Source: Enterocloster aldenensis (GTDB lineage Bacteria; Bacillota; Clostridia; Lachnospirales; Lachnospiraceae). Taken from it: a stretch of 64,000 bases of DNA. Made by a program: the position numbers and the translations under genes. Numbering within the stretch: position 1 is the first letter of the stretch; the number at the start of each line of letters is the position of its first letter. The notes under the pieces are model-generated. The model searched no databases. It worked only from the letters and a program-made list of their open reading frames with translations, and was not told the DNA's origin. This document shows positions 15,708 to 23,962 of the stretch, in pieces. Where the stretch lies: positions 186,001 to 250,000 of the forward strand of contig NZ_QVEX01000003.1 in NCBI RefSeq assembly GCF_003434055.1. Direction: 5' to 3'.

Positions 15708-15815
15708 CTTTGGCAGACATGGCGGGGAGAAGGGGCACGTTTGTTTTGGCAGGCATAGCGGGGAGAAGGAGCATGTTCGTTTTGGCAGATTTAGCGGGAA
15801 GAAGGGGCTTTTAGC
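15708..15815. repeat. Three tandem 36-bp imperfect repeats
   Basis: TGGCAG recurs at 15711, 15747 and 15783, a strict 36-bp period; within each unit TTTGGCAG, AGCGGG(G)A and GAAGG(G)GC are conserved while other bases vary. Because 36 is divisible by three, one forward frame reads as a 12-residue repeat (FGRHGGEKGHVC, FGRHSGEKEHVR, FGRFSGKKG). That frame has no ribosome site, and the array begins just after a terminator, so translation is doubtful. The next 325 bases contain further inverted repeats (for example TGGCGCCATATGA with TCATATTGGCGCA around 15959-16006) but no convincing gene. Confidence 0.85.
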
Positions 15816-16141
15816 ATGACTTCTGTGTCATGGTGGTGAATGCATGTTCTGGTCTTGATATGGAACCTGGGATGAATTATAATTGCCATATATGCTTCAT
15901 TGGAGAGGATGCGGGAAAGGAACCGGGATTGGGATTCTTGAACCGGATGATATGTGGCTGGCGCCATATGATTGTATGGCAAAAGTCATATTGGCGCAGA
16001 AGATGGCTTCGGCTGTATAGAAGCCATATGGTTAAGAAGTGGAAGGGCAGGGGGAATGGGGGACAGGCACGCGTTTTCAGGCCGGGACAGAGGAGGAGAA
16101 AAAAACTCACAATCAGGACAAGGGAGAGAAAAAAACGCATT

Positions 16142-16441
16142 ATGAGAAAAATCCTTATAGCCGCCGCAGGATTGGCTGCATATGGGGCCGTATCCGGGCA
16201 GGGAGGATTTTTCACGGGGCTTAGGGAGATGGTCCAGATCCGTTATGTTGAGGAACAGGAAGCGGCACCGGTTGATAGGACTGGCAATCTGAGGACGGAA
16301 CCAGCCGCTGATGGAGGCTGGCAGCAAAGGGAAGCCCCCCTTGAGGGCAGGCGCCGGAAGGAAGGAGTGACGATTATTCTGGATAAAGGGTCTGTGAGCA
16401 TTTTCAGGATGGAAGAACACATGGAAACCGGGAGTGATTAG
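16142..16441 (+). CDS. Small exported or membrane-anchored protein, unknown
   Basis: The 99-residue frame starts MRKILIAAAGLAAYGAVSGQ, a plausible signal or anchor segment, with a purine-rich AAGGGAGAG 15-20 nt upstream. The rest is hydrophilic (EEQEAAPVDRTGNLRTEPAA) and ends with GVTIILDKGSVSIFRMEEHM. No family is recognised. The frame stays open upstream to 15830, but that part is rich in Trp, Arg and Met and overlaps inverted repeats, so the internal ATG is favoured. It could be a decayed or spurious gene. Confidence 0.45.
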   Translation: MRKILIAAAGLAAYGAVSGQGGFFTGLREMVQIRYVEEQEAAPVDRTGNLRTEPAADGGWQQREAPLEGRRRKEGVTIILDKGSVSIFRMEEHMETGSD

Positions 16442-16484
16442 AAGGGGATAGAAAATTCATTAGGAATTTTAATGATTGCCCTTC

Positions 16485-16513
16485 TTGTATTCAACTGGAT
16501 ATTGTATTATAAT
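16485..16513 (+). promoter_or_regulatory. Candidate promoter upstream of purC
   Basis: A perfect -10 TATAAT (16508-16513) has TTGTAT 17 bp upstream. Between it and purC is an imperfect stem ATCCACGATT / AATCGCGGAT (16589-16615). No purine riboswitch motif was found in this leader. Confidence 0.55.
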
Positions 16514-16647
16514 TTCTTCTGAAATGGTATTCTTTTATAGCGTCAACTTATAAATCTATATCTTATATCTATGTTACCATTTAGGAAAATCCACGATTCA
16601 AATTCAATCGCGGATCATGAAGAAAAGAAAAGGACAGGTGGATACCC

Positions 16648-17355
16648 ATGGAAAAGAAAGAGATGCTCTATGAAGGAAAGGCTAAGAAAGTCTATACTAC
16701 GGAGGACCCGGATGTATTAATCGTATCCTATAAGGATGATGCCACTGCATTTAACGGATTAAAGAAGGGGACCATTGTGGGCAAGGGAGCCATCAATAAC
16801 CGTATGACCAACTTCATCTTTAAGAAGCTGGAAGAAAAGGGCGTGCCGACCCACCTGGTGGAAGAATTAAATGACAGGGAGACAGCTGTCAGGAAAGTGG
16901 AAATCGTGCCCCTTGAGGTAATCGTGCGCAACTATTCCGCGGGCAGCTTTGCCAAGAAGATGGGAATGGAGGAAGGCATAAAGTTTAAATGCCCGACCCT
17001 GGAATTCAGCTACAAGAATGATGACCTGGGCGATCCCTTCATCAACAGCTACTATGCGCTGGCCCTTGGCCTTGCCACCCAGGAGGAGATTGATGATATT
17101 ACCAAATATACCTTTAAGGTAAATGAGGTGCTTCAGGAGTATTTTGACGGCCTGAACATTGACCTGATTGACTTTAAGATTGAGTTTGGCCGTTACCACG
17201 GAAAGATAATCCTTGCTGACGAGATTTCCCCCGACACCTGCCGCCTGTGGGACAAGGACACCCATGAGAAGCTGGACAAGGACAGGTTCAGAAGGGATCT
17301 TGGCAATGTGGAGGATGCTTATGAGGAAGTATTCCGCAGACTGGGAATCCAGTAA
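16648..17355 (+). CDS. purC: Phosphoribosylaminoimidazole-succinocarboxamide synthase
   Basis: SAICAR synthetase, adding aspartate to CAIR in de novo purine synthesis. 235 residues, as expected for bacterial PurC. Family signatures: [10 protein letters not shown] at the N-terminus, [17 protein letters not shown] loop ([11 protein letters not shown]), [15 protein letters not shown], and DFKIEFGR...[25 protein letters not shown] precedes the ATG. First gene of purC-purF-purB. Confidence 0.98.
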   Translation: MEKKEMLYEGKAKKVYTTEDPDVLIVSYKDDATAFNGLKKGTIVGKGAINNRMTNFIFKKLEEKGVPTHLVEELNDRETAVRKVEIVPLEVIVRNYSAGSFAKKMGMEEGIKFKCPTLEFSYKNDDLGDPFINSYYALALGLATQEEIDDITKYTFKVNEVLQEYFDGLNIDLIDFKIEFGRYHGKIILADEISPDTCRLWDKDTHEKLDKDRFRRDLGNVEDAYEEVFRRLGIQ

Positions 17356-17367
17356 TGAACTTACATA

Positions 17368-17398
17368 CAACGCCTGGGCATTGATTACCCAGGCGTTG
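17368..17398 (+). other. Intercistronic hairpin between purC and purF
   Basis: A perfect 11-bp inverted repeat CAACGCCTGGG / CCCAGGCGTTG with a 9-nt loop lies 12 bases after the purC stop. There is no T-run, so it is more likely an mRNA-stabilising or processing element, or a partial attenuator, than a full terminator. Confidence 0.75.
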
Positions 17399-17450
17399 CC
17401 TGATTCAATACATCTTATCAATCTATCATAAAAGAAAGGGACTTGGCTGA

Positions 17451-18935
17451 ATGGATTGGAACCAGTTTGACTTTGACAGGGAAAATTCCCGGTTGGATCA
17501 GTCACGGGACGGTATTGGGGCAGATAAACTGCGCGAGGAGTGCGGGGTTTTTGGAATCTATGACCTGGATGGGAACGATGTGGCGTCTACTGTCTATTAT
17601 GGGCTTTTTGCCCTGCAGCACAGGGGACAGGAAAGCTGCGGCATTGCGGTCAGCGATACAAAGGGACCAAAGGGCAAGGTGAGCGCCCACAAGGGCATGG
17701 GCCTTTGCAATGAAGTGTTTTCAACGGAACATCTGGAGCAGATGCACGGCAACATCGGGGTTGGACATGTGCGTTACTCCACGGCCGGCAGCAGTACCAG
17801 GGAAAATGCACAGCCCCTGGTGCTTAACTATGTAAAAGGCACCCTTGCGCTGGCCCACAACGGCAACCTGGTCAATGCGCCCCAGCTGCGCCATGAACTG
17901 GAATACACAGGAGCCATTTTCCAGACAACCATTGATTCCGAGGTCATAGCCTACCATATTGCAAGGGCCAGGGTTTCCCAGCCCAATGTTGAAAGCGCGG
18001 TGGCAAAAGCCATGGGTAAGCTAAAGGGCGCCTACTCCCTTGTAATCATGAGCCCGCGCAAGCTGATTGGGGCCAGGGACCCCTTTGGATTCAAGCCCTT
18101 ATGCATTGGAAAGAGGGGCAATGCATATATCCTTGCCTCAGAGACCTGCGCCCTTGAGACAATCGGCGCGGAGTTTGTGAGGGATGTAAGGCCGGGGGAA
18201 ATTGTCACCATCACCAGGGAGGGGATTGCGTCTGACACGGAAATGTGTTTCAGGGATACTGCAAAAGAAGCCAGGTGCGTGTTCGAATATATATATTTTG
18301 CCAGGCCGGACAGTGTATTTGACGGGGTAAGCGTATATCATTCCAGGATTCAGGCAGGCCGTTTCCTGGCCCTGGATTCGCCGGTGGAGGCAGACCTGGT
18401 GGTGGGCGTGCCCGAATCCGGTAACGGGGCAGCCCTTGGTTATTCCATGGAGTCCGGGATTCCCTACGGAACCGCATTCGTGAAGAATTCCTATGTGGGG
18501 CGCACCTTCATAAAGCCCAAACAGAGCAGCCGGGAGTCCGCGGTCCGTATTAAGCTGAACGTCCTTAAGGAAGCGGTCGCAGGCAGGCGTATCATCATGA
18601 TTGATGATTCCATTGTGCGCGGCACCACCAGCGCCCTGATCGTGAACATGCTGCGGGACGCAGGGGCCAGGGAAGTCCATGTGAGGATCAGTGCGCCGCC
18701 ATTTCTCCATCCCTGCTATTTTGGCACGGATATCCCGTCAGAGGACCAGCTGATTGCCCATGGGCATACGGTGGAGGAGATACGGGACATGATTGGCGCT
18801 GACTCCCTTTCTTACCTGAAAATGGAACGGCTTCAGGAGATGGCATGCAGCCGGTCCATATGCACGGCCTGTTTCAGCGGGAAATACCCCATTGAGCCGC
18901 CGGTTGAGGATATCAGGGGAAGCTATGATAAATAA
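17451..18935 (+). CDS. purF: Amidophosphoribosyltransferase
   Basis: Catalyses the first committed step of purine synthesis (PRPP plus glutamine to phosphoribosylamine). 494 residues. The class II glutamine amidotransferase begins at Cys31 in EECGVFGIYD, which becomes the N-terminal nucleophile after removal of a 30-residue propeptide; the phosphoribosyltransferase site is IIMIDDSIVRGTTS. Later cysteines (MACSRSICTACFSGKYP) suggest the 4Fe-4S form as in Bacillus. Propeptide length is at the long end. Follows purC in the same orientation. Confidence 0.97.
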   Translation: MDWNQFDFDRENSRLDQSRDGIGADKLREECGVFGIYDLDGNDVASTVYYGLFALQHRGQESCGIAVSDTKGPKGKVSAHKGMGLCNEVFSTEHLEQMHGNIGVGHVRYSTAGSSTRENAQPLVLNYVKGTLALAHNGNLVNAPQLRHELEYTGAIFQTTIDSEVIAYHIARARVSQPNVESAVAKAMGKLKGAYSLVIMSPRKLIGARDPFGFKPLCIGKRGNAYILASETCALETIGAEFVRDVRPGEIVTITREGIASDTEMCFRDTAKEARCVFEYIYFARPDSVFDGVSVYHSRIQAGRFLALDSPVEADLVVGVPESGNGAALGYSMESGIPYGTAFVKNSYVGRTFIKPKQSSRESAVRIKLNVLKEAVAGRRIIMIDDSIVRGTTSALIVNMLRDAGAREVHVRISAPPFLHPCYFGTDIPSEDQLIAHGHTVEEIRDMIGADSLSYLKMERLQEMACSRSICTACFSGKYPIEPPVEDIRGSYDK

Positions 18936-19046
18936 ACAGCGGTTGAAGACACGCCCTTGTTGTGATAAGATAAAAACCATGAATTCAGAGAACTTAGGAA
19001 AAACCATGATGAACAAGCAGTCGTGGAGAAGTATGGAGGAAATGAC

Positions 19047-20483
19047 ATGAGTAACACAGACCGATATATAAGCCCTCTTTCCGAGCGCTATGCCAGCAGC
19101 GAGATGCAGTATATTTTTTCGCCGGACATGAAGTTTAAGACCTGGAGACGCCTGTGGATTGCCCTGGCTGAGACTGAGAAGGAGCTGGGCCTGGGCATTA
19201 CGGACGAACAGATTGAGGAGCTGAAGGCCCATGCGGACGATATTAATTATGATGTGGCAAAGGCCCGTGAAAAGGAAGTGCGCCATGATGTGATGAGCCA
19301 CGTGTATGCATACGGGGTCCAGTGTCCCAAGGCAAAGGGAATCATCCATCTGGGAGCCACCTCCTGTTACGTGGGGGATAATACAGATATCATCATCATG
19401 ACAGAAGCCCTTAAGCTGGTGAGGAAGAAACTGCTCAATGTTTTAGCTGAACTGGCTAAGTTTGCCGATGCCTATAAGGAACTTCCAACCCTTGCATTCA
19501 CCCATTTCCAGCCCGCCCAGCCCACAACGGTAGGAAAGCGCGCCACCCTTTGGATGATGGAACTGAAGCTGGATCTGGACGACCTGGATTATCTGATTGG
19601 TTCCATGCGCCTTCTTGGCTCCAAGGGCACCACAGGCACCCAGGCCAGTTTCCTGGAACTGTTTGACGGTGACCATGACAGATGCCGCAGCCTGGATGAG
19701 CGGATAGCCAGGAAAATGGGATTCGGGGGCTGTTATCCTGTCTCAGGCCAGACCTATTCCAGGAAGGTTGACAGCCGTGTGATTGGCGTCCTGGCAGGAA
19801 TTGCCCAGAGCGCACACAAATTCTCAAACGATATCCGCCTGCTTCAGCACCTGAAGGAAGTGGAGGAACCATTTGAGAAAAAGCAGATCGGCTCATCCGC
19901 CATGGCGTATAAGCGCAATCCCATGCGGAGCGAGCGCATTGCCAGTCTTGCCAATTATGTGATGAGCGATATGATGAACCCCATGCTGGTGGCCTCCACC
20001 CAGTGGTTTGAGAGGACCCTGGACGACTCGGCCAACAAGAGGTTATCCGTGCCCGAGGGCTTCCTGGCCGTGGACGGCATCCTGGATTTATATCTGAATG
20101 TGGTGGATGGCCTTGTGGTGTATCCAAAGGTAATCGAAAAGCACCTGATGGCGGAACTGCCATTCATGGCAACAGAGAACATCATGATGGACGCGGTTAA
20201 GGCCGGGGGCGACCGCCAGGAACTTCATGAGCGCATCAGGGAGCTGTCCATGGAAGCAGGAAAGAATGTAAAAGAAAAAGGCCTGGATAATAATCTTCTT
20301 GAACTGATTGCAGCAGACCCTGCATTCAACCTTTCCCTGGATGACCTGAAGGCGGCCATGGACCCATCCCGGTATGTAGGACGGGCGCCCAAACAGGTGG
20401 AGGAGTTCCTGGAGGAAGTAATCCGCCCGGTACTTGCGGATAATGCAGGGGAGCTGGGGATGACTGCGGAAATAAATGTATAG
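19047..20483 (+). CDS. purB: Adenylosuccinate lyase
   Basis: Cleaves SAICAR and adenylosuccinate, acting in both the IMP and AMP branches. 478 residues. The fumarase/aspartase superfamily signature SSAMAYKRNPMRSERI is present, with HLGATSCYVGDN and TLAFTHFQPAQPTTVGKR upstream. The ATG at 19047 is chosen because TGGAGGAAATGAC places a ribosome site at proper distance; an in-frame ATG-less extension to 19023 is unlikely. Third gene of the purC-purF-purB group. Confidence 0.97.
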   Translation: MSNTDRYISPLSERYASSEMQYIFSPDMKFKTWRRLWIALAETEKELGLGITDEQIEELKAHADDINYDVAKAREKEVRHDVMSHVYAYGVQCPKAKGIIHLGATSCYVGDNTDIIIMTEALKLVRKKLLNVLAELAKFADAYKELPTLAFTHFQPAQPTTVGKRATLWMMELKLDLDDLDYLIGSMRLLGSKGTTGTQASFLELFDGDHDRCRSLDERIARKMGFGGCYPVSGQTYSRKVDSRVIGVLAGIAQSAHKFSNDIRLLQHLKEVEEPFEKKQIGSSAMAYKRNPMRSERIASLANYVMSDMMNPMLVASTQWFERTLDDSANKRLSVPEGFLAVDGILDLYLNVVDGLVVYPKVIEKHLMAELPFMATENIMMDAVKAGGDRQELHERIRELSMEAGKNVKEKGLDNNLLELIAADPAFNLSLDDLKAAMDPSRYVGRAPKQVEEFLEEVIRPVLADNAGELGMTAEINV

Positions 20484-20520
20484 GTTGGATTGGGGGATGT
20501 GAGGGGGCTGCGGATGCTAC

Positions 20521-20878
20521 GTCCGCGAAGCGGGCCAGGGCAGGCTTTGGGCTAAGGGGAACCGGCCGGGACGGGAGGATTCCTTAGGACGGCTGCGGGA
20601 CGGACGCCAAGTTCCGGAGGGGCAGCTTCTAAGGCCCTGGCAAGCAGAAAGACGGGGACCGGTGCTATTCGCTGAGAAATCCTGAAGGACTTTCTCAGCT
20701 CAGAGCACCTTGGATTCTTGCTTTGATGCAGGAATCCACCCCGTCTTTTTGCTTGCCATGACCTAAGAAGCTGCTCCCTCCTCCACAATGCGCCCGCCCC
20801 GCAGCCGCCCTAAGGAATCCCCCCCGTACCCGCCTGCTCCCCCTTAGCCCAAAGCCCGTCCTGGCCCGCTTCGCGGAC
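20521..20878. repeat. Giant imperfect hairpin A (three-way-junction-like)
   Basis: Bases 20521-20657 are an inverted copy of 20739-20878: the outer 19 bp (GTCCGCGAAGCGGGCCAGG) match perfectly and roughly 80% of about 140 positions match overall, including GGCTTTGGGCTAAGGGG, GGATTCCTTAGG and GGCAAGCA-AAAGACGGGG. The 81-base end loop itself folds into two stems: GGTGCT/AGCACC enclosing GCTGAGAAA/TTTCTCAGC (20661-20709), and TGGATTC/GAATCCA (20711-20738). No ORF with a ribosome site lies inside. It starts 38 bases after purB. It could be a structured RNA, a palindromic mobile element (MITE) or both. Confidence 0.85.
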
Positions 20879-20994
20879 TGTGTATTCCAGCCATGACATG
20901 CGCCAAACGCAGAAGTGGAAATAAAGTCTCCGGCGCCAGCTGTTTCCAGAAGATATGGGATGGACTGGCGGGGGGATTTTTTATTTTTCCAGTC

Positions 20995-21298
20995 GGATTT
21001 ATGTGATGCAGGGATGGAGGAACGTGGTGGGTGAGCGGAAGGGGGATGGGGGTGCGGATGCATCTACAGGGACGTGTGGGTCTTAGGCTGAGGGAAGCGG
21101 TGCTAAGAGGCCGGCGCCTTTGTCTGAGCCCGATGACTAAATGGGTGGTAATACCTGAAGCGCGAGTTTGGCAGCCAGCCTCTTGTCCAGCGCCGTTTTC
21201 CTCGGCCTTAGAGCCACTAGTCCCGCAGCCGTATCCGCACCCCCATCCCCCTTCCGCTCACGGACGGATGCACCTTCACGCCCACACCTCATAAATCC
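20995..21298. repeat. Giant imperfect hairpin B
   Basis: A perfect 29-bp inverted repeat (21031-21059 with 21233-21261; starts GTGAGCGGAAGGGGG) sits inside a longer imperfect palindrome: inward, TCTTAGGCTGAGG pairs with CCTCGGCCTTAGA and AAGAGGC with GCCTCTT; outward, GGATTTATG (20995-21003) pairs with CATAAATCC (21290-21298). No sequence relation to hairpin A was noticed beyond the same design. No credible ORF. It ends 12 bases before the lysR promoter. The 116 bases between A and B (20879-20994) hold nothing recognisable. Confidence 0.82.
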
Positions 21299-21309
21299 AC
21301 GTTCCCATA

Positions 21310-21338
21310 TTGCGAACCTTGGCAAGGAATGGTATAGT
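21310..21338 (+). promoter_or_regulatory. Candidate promoter for the lysR-type gene
   Basis: TTGCGA (-35) and TATAGT (-10) with a 17-bp spacer, about 60 bases before the start codon. Confidence 0.5.
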
Positions 21339-21396
21339 TTTAATATAGGAAAGTATAAGGACAAGTCAACAAGAACAAAGGAAAGGGAGGTCATGG

Positions 21397-22305
21397 ATGA
21401 ATGTAAATCTGGAATATTACAGGGTGTTTTACTATGTGTGCGTTCATGGGAGCCTGACTGCGGCTGCCAGGGAGCTGTGTATCTCCCAGCCGGCAGTCAG
21501 CCAGGCCGTGCGCCAGCTGGAAAAGGAAGCGGGGATTAAGCTGTTCCTGCGGACGTCCAAAGGTGTCCAGCTTACAAAGGAGGGTGAACTTCTGTACCGC
21601 TATGTTAAAATAGGGGTGGAGAGCCTTTTGGAAGGTGAGAAGATGGTGGAACGGGTCCTGGGCATGGATATGGGGGAGGTGCGGATTGGCGCCAGCGATA
21701 TGACCCTGCAGTTTTTCCTGCTTCCTTATCTGGAACAGTTTCACAAGGAGTTTCCTAAAATCAAGGTCAATGTATCCAATGCGCCTACGCCGGAAACCAT
21801 AAAGAGCCTGGAAGAGGGCAGGATTGATTTTGGCGTTGTCACCACGCCCTTTGAATGCAGGGGGACCATGAACCGGATTCCGGTCAAGGTCATACGGAAC
21901 GTGTTTATTGCAGGCAACAGCTTTGAATCGCTGAGGGACAGGAAACTGGATTATTCGGAGCTTTCAGGACTGCCCTGCATTTTCCTGGAAAAGAATACCA
22001 GCACCAGGACGTTCATGGATGATTTCCTGTTAAAACAGGGGATTGAACTGAAACCGGAGTTTGAACTGGCCATTAGCGACATGATTGTACAGTTTGCCAA
22101 GCGCAACATGGGGGTGGGCTGCGTGATGGAGGGATTTGCCCAGGATGCAGTGGAAGCAGGGGATGTATTTGAACTGAAATTTAAAATGGAGATGCCTGCA
22201 CGGCATATTTGCGTGGTTACCGGGGAATCTAACCTTATATCCATGCCTGGACGCAAGCTTCTGGAAATGATTACCGGTCAGAGGATTGAAACGGACATGA
22301 TATAA
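21397..22305 (+). CDS. LysR-family transcriptional regulator
   Basis: A 302-residue LysR-type regulator. The N-terminal winged helix (LEYYRVFYYVCVHGSLTAAA, then ELCISQPAVSQAVRQLEKEA) is clear, followed by a periplasmic-binding-protein-like effector domain from about residue 90. GGGAGGTC lies just upstream; ATGs at 21393, 21397 and 21401 overlap but only 21397 is in frame. LysR proteins usually control a neighbour, often divergent; the upstream neighbour here is the hairpin region and the downstream one purA, so its target is not evident. Confidence 0.93.
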   Translation: MNVNLEYYRVFYYVCVHGSLTAAARELCISQPAVSQAVRQLEKEAGIKLFLRTSKGVQLTKEGELLYRYVKIGVESLLEGEKMVERVLGMDMGEVRIGASDMTLQFFLLPYLEQFHKEFPKIKVNVSNAPTPETIKSLEEGRIDFGVVTTPFECRGTMNRIPVKVIRNVFIAGNSFESLRDRKLDYSELSGLPCIFLEKNTSTRTFMDDFLLKQGIELKPEFELAISDMIVQFAKRNMGVGCVMEGFAQDAVEAGDVFELKFKMEMPARHICVVTGESNLISMPGRKLLEMITGQRIETDMI

Positions 22306-22463
22306 GTGCTCATTATGGGAAGCATAACAAAGAACGTCTTTACTTATGAAGAACGATGTAGTAAAGTAAGAACTGTCTTTTTTGGGTTTGTATTGAACTC
22401 AGAATATGGCATAAGACAGATAATGAGCATGGACGGGAAGATACCCGAAGGAGGATTTATTGT

Positions 22464-23738
22464 ATGGTCAGAGCAATTGTAGGTGCTAACTGGGGCGATG
22501 AAGGCAAGGGCAAGATTACAGATATGCTTGCCAAGGAGTCTGACATTATTGTACGCTTTCAGGGCGGAAGTAATGCAGGACATACCATTATTAACGACTA
22601 CGGCAAATTTGCCCTTCATCTCCTTCCATCCGGCGTGTTTTATCAGCATACGACCAGCGTGATTGGCAATGGGGTTGCGCTTAATATCCCATATCTGATG
22701 GATGAGATACAGTCACTGGTGGACAGAGGGGTTCCAAAGCCCAGGGTGCTTGTTTCGGACAGGGCACAGATCCTGATGCCTTATCATGTGCTGTTTGACA
22801 CCTACGAGGAGGCGCGTCTGGCAGGCAAATCCTTTGGCTCCACCAAATCAGGCATTGCCCCGTTTTATTCTGATAAATATGCAAAAATCGGTTTCCAGGT
22901 CAGCGAGCTGTTTGACGAGGAACTTCTGAGGGAGAAGGCATGCAGGGTGTGTGAACAGAAGAATGTGCTTCTTGAGCATCTGTACCACAAACCGCTGTTG
23001 GATCCGGAGGAACTGCTCCGTGAGCTGCATGGTTACCGCGACATGATTGAGCCATATGTGTGCGATACATCCGCATATCTTTATGAAGCCATTAAAAAGG
23101 GCAGGAAAATCCTTCTGGAAGGCCAGCTGGGCTCCCTTAAGGACCCGGATCATGGAATCTATCCCATGGTGACGTCCTCCTCCACACTGGCTGCATACGG
23201 CGCAATCGGCGCAGGAATACCGCCATATGAAATTAAGGATATTACCACGGTTGTAAAGGCTTATTCCAGCGCTGTGGGCGCAGGCGCCTTTGTCAGCGAG
23301 ATATTCGGGGATGAGGCGGAGGAGTTAAGGAACCGCGGAGGCGATGGCGGCGAATATGGCGCGACCACGGGACGCCCCAGACGCGTGGGATGGTTTGACG
23401 CGGTTGCAACCAGATATGGCTGCCGCATCCAGGGAACCACGGAGGTGGCATTTACCGTGCTGGATGTCCTGGGGTATCTGGATGAGATTCCTGTGTGCGT
23501 GGGCTATGAGATTGACGGCCAGGTGACAAAGGAATTCCCGACCACCACACGGCTTGAAAAGGCGAAGCCCGTGCTTACCAGGCTTCCGGGATGGAAATGC
23601 GACATCCGAGGAATTAAGGATTATGAGGACCTTCCTGAGAACTGCCGCAGATATATTGAGTTCGTGGAAAAGGAGATAGAGGCTCCCATTGCAATGGTCT
23701 CCAATGGACCGGGGCGGGATGACATCATCATGCGCTAA
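22464..23738 (+). CDS. purA: Adenylosuccinate synthetase
   Basis: GTP-dependent conversion of IMP to adenylosuccinate, first step to AMP. 424 residues. The P-loop GANWGDEGKGK is at residues 7-17, followed by the QGGSNAGHTI segment, and the family signature EYGATTGRPRRVGW appears near residue 300. GAAGGAGG precedes the ATG. Separated from the other pur genes by the hairpin region and lysR; a weak hairpin follows. Confidence 0.98.
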   Translation: MVRAIVGANWGDEGKGKITDMLAKESDIIVRFQGGSNAGHTIINDYGKFALHLLPSGVFYQHTTSVIGNGVALNIPYLMDEIQSLVDRGVPKPRVLVSDRAQILMPYHVLFDTYEEARLAGKSFGSTKSGIAPFYSDKYAKIGFQVSELFDEELLREKACRVCEQKNVLLEHLYHKPLLDPEELLRELHGYRDMIEPYVCDTSAYLYEAIKKGRKILLEGQLGSLKDPDHGIYPMVTSSSTLAAYGAIGAGIPPYEIKDITTVVKAYSSAVGAGAFVSEIFGDEAEELRNRGGDGGEYGATTGRPRRVGWFDAVATRYGCRIQGTTEVAFTVLDVLGYLDEIPVCVGYEIDGQVTKEFPTTTRLEKAKPVLTRLPGWKCDIRGIKDYEDLPENCRRYIEFVEKEIEAPIAMVSNGPGRDDIIMR

Positions 23739-23835
23739 CCGCTTCTGGAAGTATAGCAGGGATGGTAAATTGAATTCCGGTATATGGGCGTTCAATCGGA
23801 ACACAATCACAAGGCAATGATGGAAATGTTTTCTG

Positions 23836-23867
23836 GAAACGGCGTGGCTATCGGGCTATGCCGTTTC
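23836..23867 (+). terminator. Probable weak terminator after purA
   Basis: GAAACGGC pairs with GCCGTTTC over a 16-nt loop, with only a mixed TCTCCATTATG after it. Placed about 100 bases after the purA stop. Confidence 0.45.
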
Positions 23868-23962
23868 TCCATTATGTAGGTCATTCGGTAAAGATGCAGG
23901 AGTATTCCCACAAGGTCATGTTCACTTATGATCCTTATTACTTACTTGATTATAAGAATCTG

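Noticed and set aside
15595..15819. 74-codon frame with FGRHxGEK repeats as a gene
   Set aside because: It starts inside the lipoprotein gene, runs through a terminator and has no ribosome site; kept only as a repeat.
15708..15881. Tandem repeats as a CRISPR array
   Set aside because: Units are contiguous with no spacers and no cas genes are nearby. The same holds for the 17-bp and 20-bp arrays.
16442..16647. Purine riboswitch upstream of purC
   Set aside because: None of the conserved G-box junction sequences are present; only a promoter and a small imperfect stem were found.
20552..21294. Open frames inside the giant hairpins as proteins
   Set aside because: They are mirrored on both arms, rich in Arg/Pro/Gly and lack ribosome sites, as expected from inverted repeats.
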